From Larix sibirica (lineage: Eukaryota > Streptophyta > Pinopsida > Pinales > Pinaceae), in contig NWUY0300010288.1 in assembly GCA_004151065.3 (NCBI GenBank), positions 7,795 to 18,770 on the forward strand: a stretch of DNA of 10,976 bases, given 5' to 3'. The translations under genes and the position numbers were made by a program. The notes beneath the pieces are model-generated. The model did not search any database, was not told the DNA's origin, and saw only the letters and a program-made list of their open reading frames with translations. This document shows, piece by piece, positions 8,760 through 10,976 of the stretch (position 1 is the stretch's first letter; every line of letters begins with the position of its first letter).

Positions 8760-9176
8760 CATGGTCAAATATATGTAAAAACACCATCCATTTTGAGACA
8801 TGGTCTCCAAGAGGATTTTTCTTTCTTGTTGAGGCCACTTCTATCTATTGTATAGTGTCCTTCTCAATAGATTCACATTTCACTGAGCTAGTAGAAATAT
8901 TTGGGGTTCCAACGAGGGATTGGGAGCTCCTTGTAAACCCCAAGATAATATTATAGTGCTCTCTAAATCACTTGCACATTTATCAAACTTTATCTTGTGT
9001 TCCCTAATTTGGACTTCTGGTTCTTGTTGTTTGGCCTCTTGTTTCTCCATATGCATGCTCATATACTCTTTTATGTGTTAGGAGCCCTCAAATTGACTAA
9101 TCATATGTCTCAATAGCTTCTTAAAATCATAATTTCCATCTTCGTTATTCCCTCTAGAGACAAAAATACTTTCCAT
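8760..9176 (-). pseudogene. Broken minus-strand coding relic, possibly gag-like
   Basis: A minus-strand frame from an ATG at 9176 runs to a TGA at 8882-8880 with one in-frame TAA near 9077. It begins MESIFVSRGNNEDGNYDFKK, then LLRHMISQFEGS. After the stop comes a Met/Lys/Glu/Gln-rich, probably helical stretch (MEKQEAKQQEPEVQIREHKI). Protein-like text continues in another frame to about 8760 (DHVSKWMVFLHIFDHG), with another stop. A short acidic N-terminus followed by a charged helical segment, downstream of block B on the same strand, would suit the start of a retrotransposon gag. No capsid or zinc-knuckle motif is visible, so this is only a suggestion. The element is not functional. Confidence 0.4.
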
Positions 9177-9379
9177 TTTTAAAACCAAATTTTAGATACT
9201 TTAAACTCTTCACAATAACTAGGTTAACAAAACCATAGCTATTGTACTTAACTCGAATCTAGGAAATTCTTCTATTGTAAATCCTTCGCAAGAAATGAAG
9301 TAAGACAAATGAAGCCAAGTTAAAGCCGAAATAGAGAAGTATAAAATTCTTACCCCTGCCAAATAAGAGATGGGATGCT

Positions 9380-10305
9380 ATTCCTCCAATGACTTGTTCA
9401 CCTAGGCTCTCATCATACTAGATATGCCCCTCGAGAAGAGCAAGTATTTTCACAATCCTCTCTCCATCAATACCTAATACAAACATGATACTAGTGGGTG
9501 TCAAATTCCTCTACACACTAATGAGTTGCAATTCAACATTGCCAAGCTAAATAACAAGCATCCCACGTACATATCTAATCATAATTAAAACTAGCACAAA
9601 TTCCCCATTAAGCAAGGTCGATTGCAAGTGTGAATACCACAAGGGGCATGAGGGAGAGCTATACCTCCTCCTTCGAACCCTGCCCTTGAACAATTGTCCA
9701 TCACCTTACGTGTCTCACCATGCATTTGGGTACATTGATGTAGACATTAAATTAAAATAAATCTAGCTTAATTCCATATGATACATTGAATCTAGGGTAC
9801 CCAATACATCTCAAGGGTTCCCCGTTTTAACTAAGGCCCCCTTATCCAAATAAGTTGCTTGATTTACCATGAAGTCAACATGATAATTAGTTTACCTTTG
9901 AATGTGCAGAAGATTGACAAAGTCAAATGAATCCATGAGATGATAAATTATTTGTAACATTCAATGTAGAATCATTCCTTTAGTGTCCCTTCCCTTCGTA
10001 GAGAGACAAATGGTTGGAGAGGAGTCTCCATAGATAAATGTTGACTTGATCTGTTAAGAACAAATAATAAAATTTATAAGACACCTAGCACCCCTAATTA
10101 TGCGTCTATAGTATACATATACTTATTTTTATTTATATCTTACGTTAAAAACTTTAAAAAGAAAAATTGTTATTCTATAATGAAATAAAAACAATTCTTA
10201 AAAATCATATAAAAGAAAGTTCCTTGCAAAAGTAAGTAAGGTCCATACTTTCAATGTGATTTGGGTGTCCTTTTCCTAATCAATTAAAAGTGGAATTAGG
10301 AGCAA
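9380..10305 (+). repeat. Direct repeat block B, copy 2 (uninterrupted, LINE-free)
   Basis: This block is collinear with 1975-2754 joined to 4462-4610. It has no LINE: the sequence runs straight through the insertion point at about 10143-10191. It carries a segment of about 40 bp near 9870-9920 that copy 1 lacks, and it lacks the palindromic segment of copy 1. Its most conserved portion is 9614-9673 (58 of 60 bases identical to copy 1). Confidence 0.85.
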
Positions 10306-10380
10306 ATATTCTTAGTATATGCCTCCTAATAAAAGTGTGATAAAAAGTAATGATAGTAGTATTAACAAGAGGAGATGGGG

Positions 10381-10661
10381 AGGAAGAGGGAGGGTATAAG
10401 GTGAGCACTAATTATAGTTATAAATAATAATAGTAAAAAGTAGTAATAGTAATAATAATAGTCCATAATAATCTAAATGGATTAATAGTATATTATGTAA
10501 CTACAAGTTGTAGTATAGCTGAATTTACTACATTGAAATTGATTTTATTGATTGACATTGCATTTTATAGCTTGTTATACATTGCTCTTCAATAATGAAA
10601 TGGAATTAATACTTACTATTTAGGAGGACGGAGGGTATAGGGTGAACACTAATAGTAATAG
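10381..10661 (+). repeat. Pair of 40-bp direct repeats, 241 bp apart
   Basis: Positions 10381-10420 and 10622-10661 share 'gagggtata', 'ggtga' and 'cactaat' words in the same order, and both are followed by TAA-rich sequence. Between them lies AT-rich DNA with no gene. It is probably a local duplication at the edge of the low-complexity zone. Confidence 0.7.
10421..10462 (+). repeat. Imperfect TAA/TAG trinucleotide microsatellite
   Basis: Repeated 'taa', 'aat' and 'tag' triplets with interruptions. A shorter similar stretch follows the second 40-bp repeat at about 10652-10685. Confidence 0.8.
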
Positions 10662-10690
10662 TAACACTAAGAAATAATAATCGTATAATA

Positions 10691-10976
10691 AGGAGAAAAT
10701 ATCCCTAGAGAAAGAGAGAAAGATATAAAGGGAGTGAGATGGGGGGTGGCTAGTGGCATGGGGAGGGGGATTAGGAGAGACAAAGATAGAGGGGATTTTA
10801 GGGATAGGGGGAGTAAGAGAAAGATAGATGGGGGGTTAAGGGTGGGGGAGTATGAGAGCGATAGAAAGAGGAGGGGTTGTTAGGGGGTTAGAGGTAGAGA
10901 GAGAGGGGGGTTGTTAGGGGGTTAGGGGTAGGGGGAGTAGGAGAGAGATAGAGAGAGGGGGGGTGAGTATATGGAG
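10691..10976 (+). repeat. Long G/A-rich low-complexity tract, open at the window end
   Basis: The plus strand is dominated by G and A with scattered T and almost no C, built from 'gagaga', 'gatagag' and runs of four to seven G. Composition changes sharply from the AT-rich flank. At 10873-10891 and 10907-10925 a 19-base word starting 'ggggttgtta' repeats exactly with a 34-bp period, so part of the tract is a minisatellite. The end is not seen. Confidence 0.9.
10905..10935 (+). other. Canonical G-quadruplex motif
   Basis: Four G runs of 6, 5, 4 and 5 bases are separated by loops of 6, 3 and 2 bases. This meets the usual G3+N1-7 rule on the plus strand. It lies in the G/A-rich tract, and no adjacent gene is visible for it to regulate. 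Confidence 0.85.

Noticed and set aside
10873-10960. Telomere-like repeat ('ttaggggg' words)
   Set aside because: The spacing is irregular and the plant telomere unit TTTAGGG is not tandemly repeated. It is a G-rich minisatellite.
1-10976. The two repeat copies as the LTR pair of one element with 4610-8160 as its interior
   Set aside because: The supposed LTRs would have unrelated middles. No primer-binding site or polypurine tract was found next to them, and the sequence between them shows no pol domains. It remains possible but is not supported.
1-10976. tRNA, rRNA, CRISPR or bacterial-type operons
   Set aside because: No cloverleaf, rRNA text, spaced repeat array or tightly packed genes were found on either strand.

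Overview
This window looks like intergenic DNA from a repeat-rich plant nuclear genome. It is AT-rich throughout and contains no intact gene. It holds the decayed 3' part of a plant L1-type (non-LTR) retrotransposon that carries a C-terminal RNase H domain, a combination known from plant L1 elements. A conifer or another large plant genome would fit, but the sequence alone does not prove it. Nothing points to a bacterial, organellar or viral origin: there are no operons, rRNA, tRNA or CRISPR array.

Layout: (1) A diverged direct repeat occurs twice, in the same orientation and about 7.4-8 kb apart. Each copy has a short left block A (about 92-335 and 8160-8402) and a longer right block B (about 1975-4610 and 9380-10305). 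The DNA between A and B is unrelated in the two copies. (2) In the first copy, block B is split by a 5'-truncated L1-like element on the minus strand (about 2755-4461). The second copy lacks it and so serves as a paralogous empty site. The element keeps the end of the reverse transcriptase, the zf-RVT zinc-binding region and the RNase H domain, all broken by frameshifts and stops. (3) Between the two copies (about 4610-8160) lie an unidentified possible 3' exon or coding fragment (5581-5814), AT-rich filler with a 58-bp tandem repeat, and a broken plus-strand coding relic (6653-7411). (4) The interior of the second copy carries a broken minus-strand relic (8760-9176) with a Glu/Lys/Gln-rich, gag-like appearance but no recognised domain. 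(5) The right end (10381-10976) is low-complexity DNA: a 40-bp direct repeat, TAA-type microsatellite, and a long G/A-rich tract with a 34-bp minisatellite and a strong G-quadruplex motif running off the window.

No functional gene set works together here. The value of the window is its record of insertion, duplication and decay. The best leads are the paralogous empty site for the L1, the repeat copies with swapped interiors, and a short B-block core that stayed nearly identical while its surroundings diverged. I did not find a convincing new biological system.
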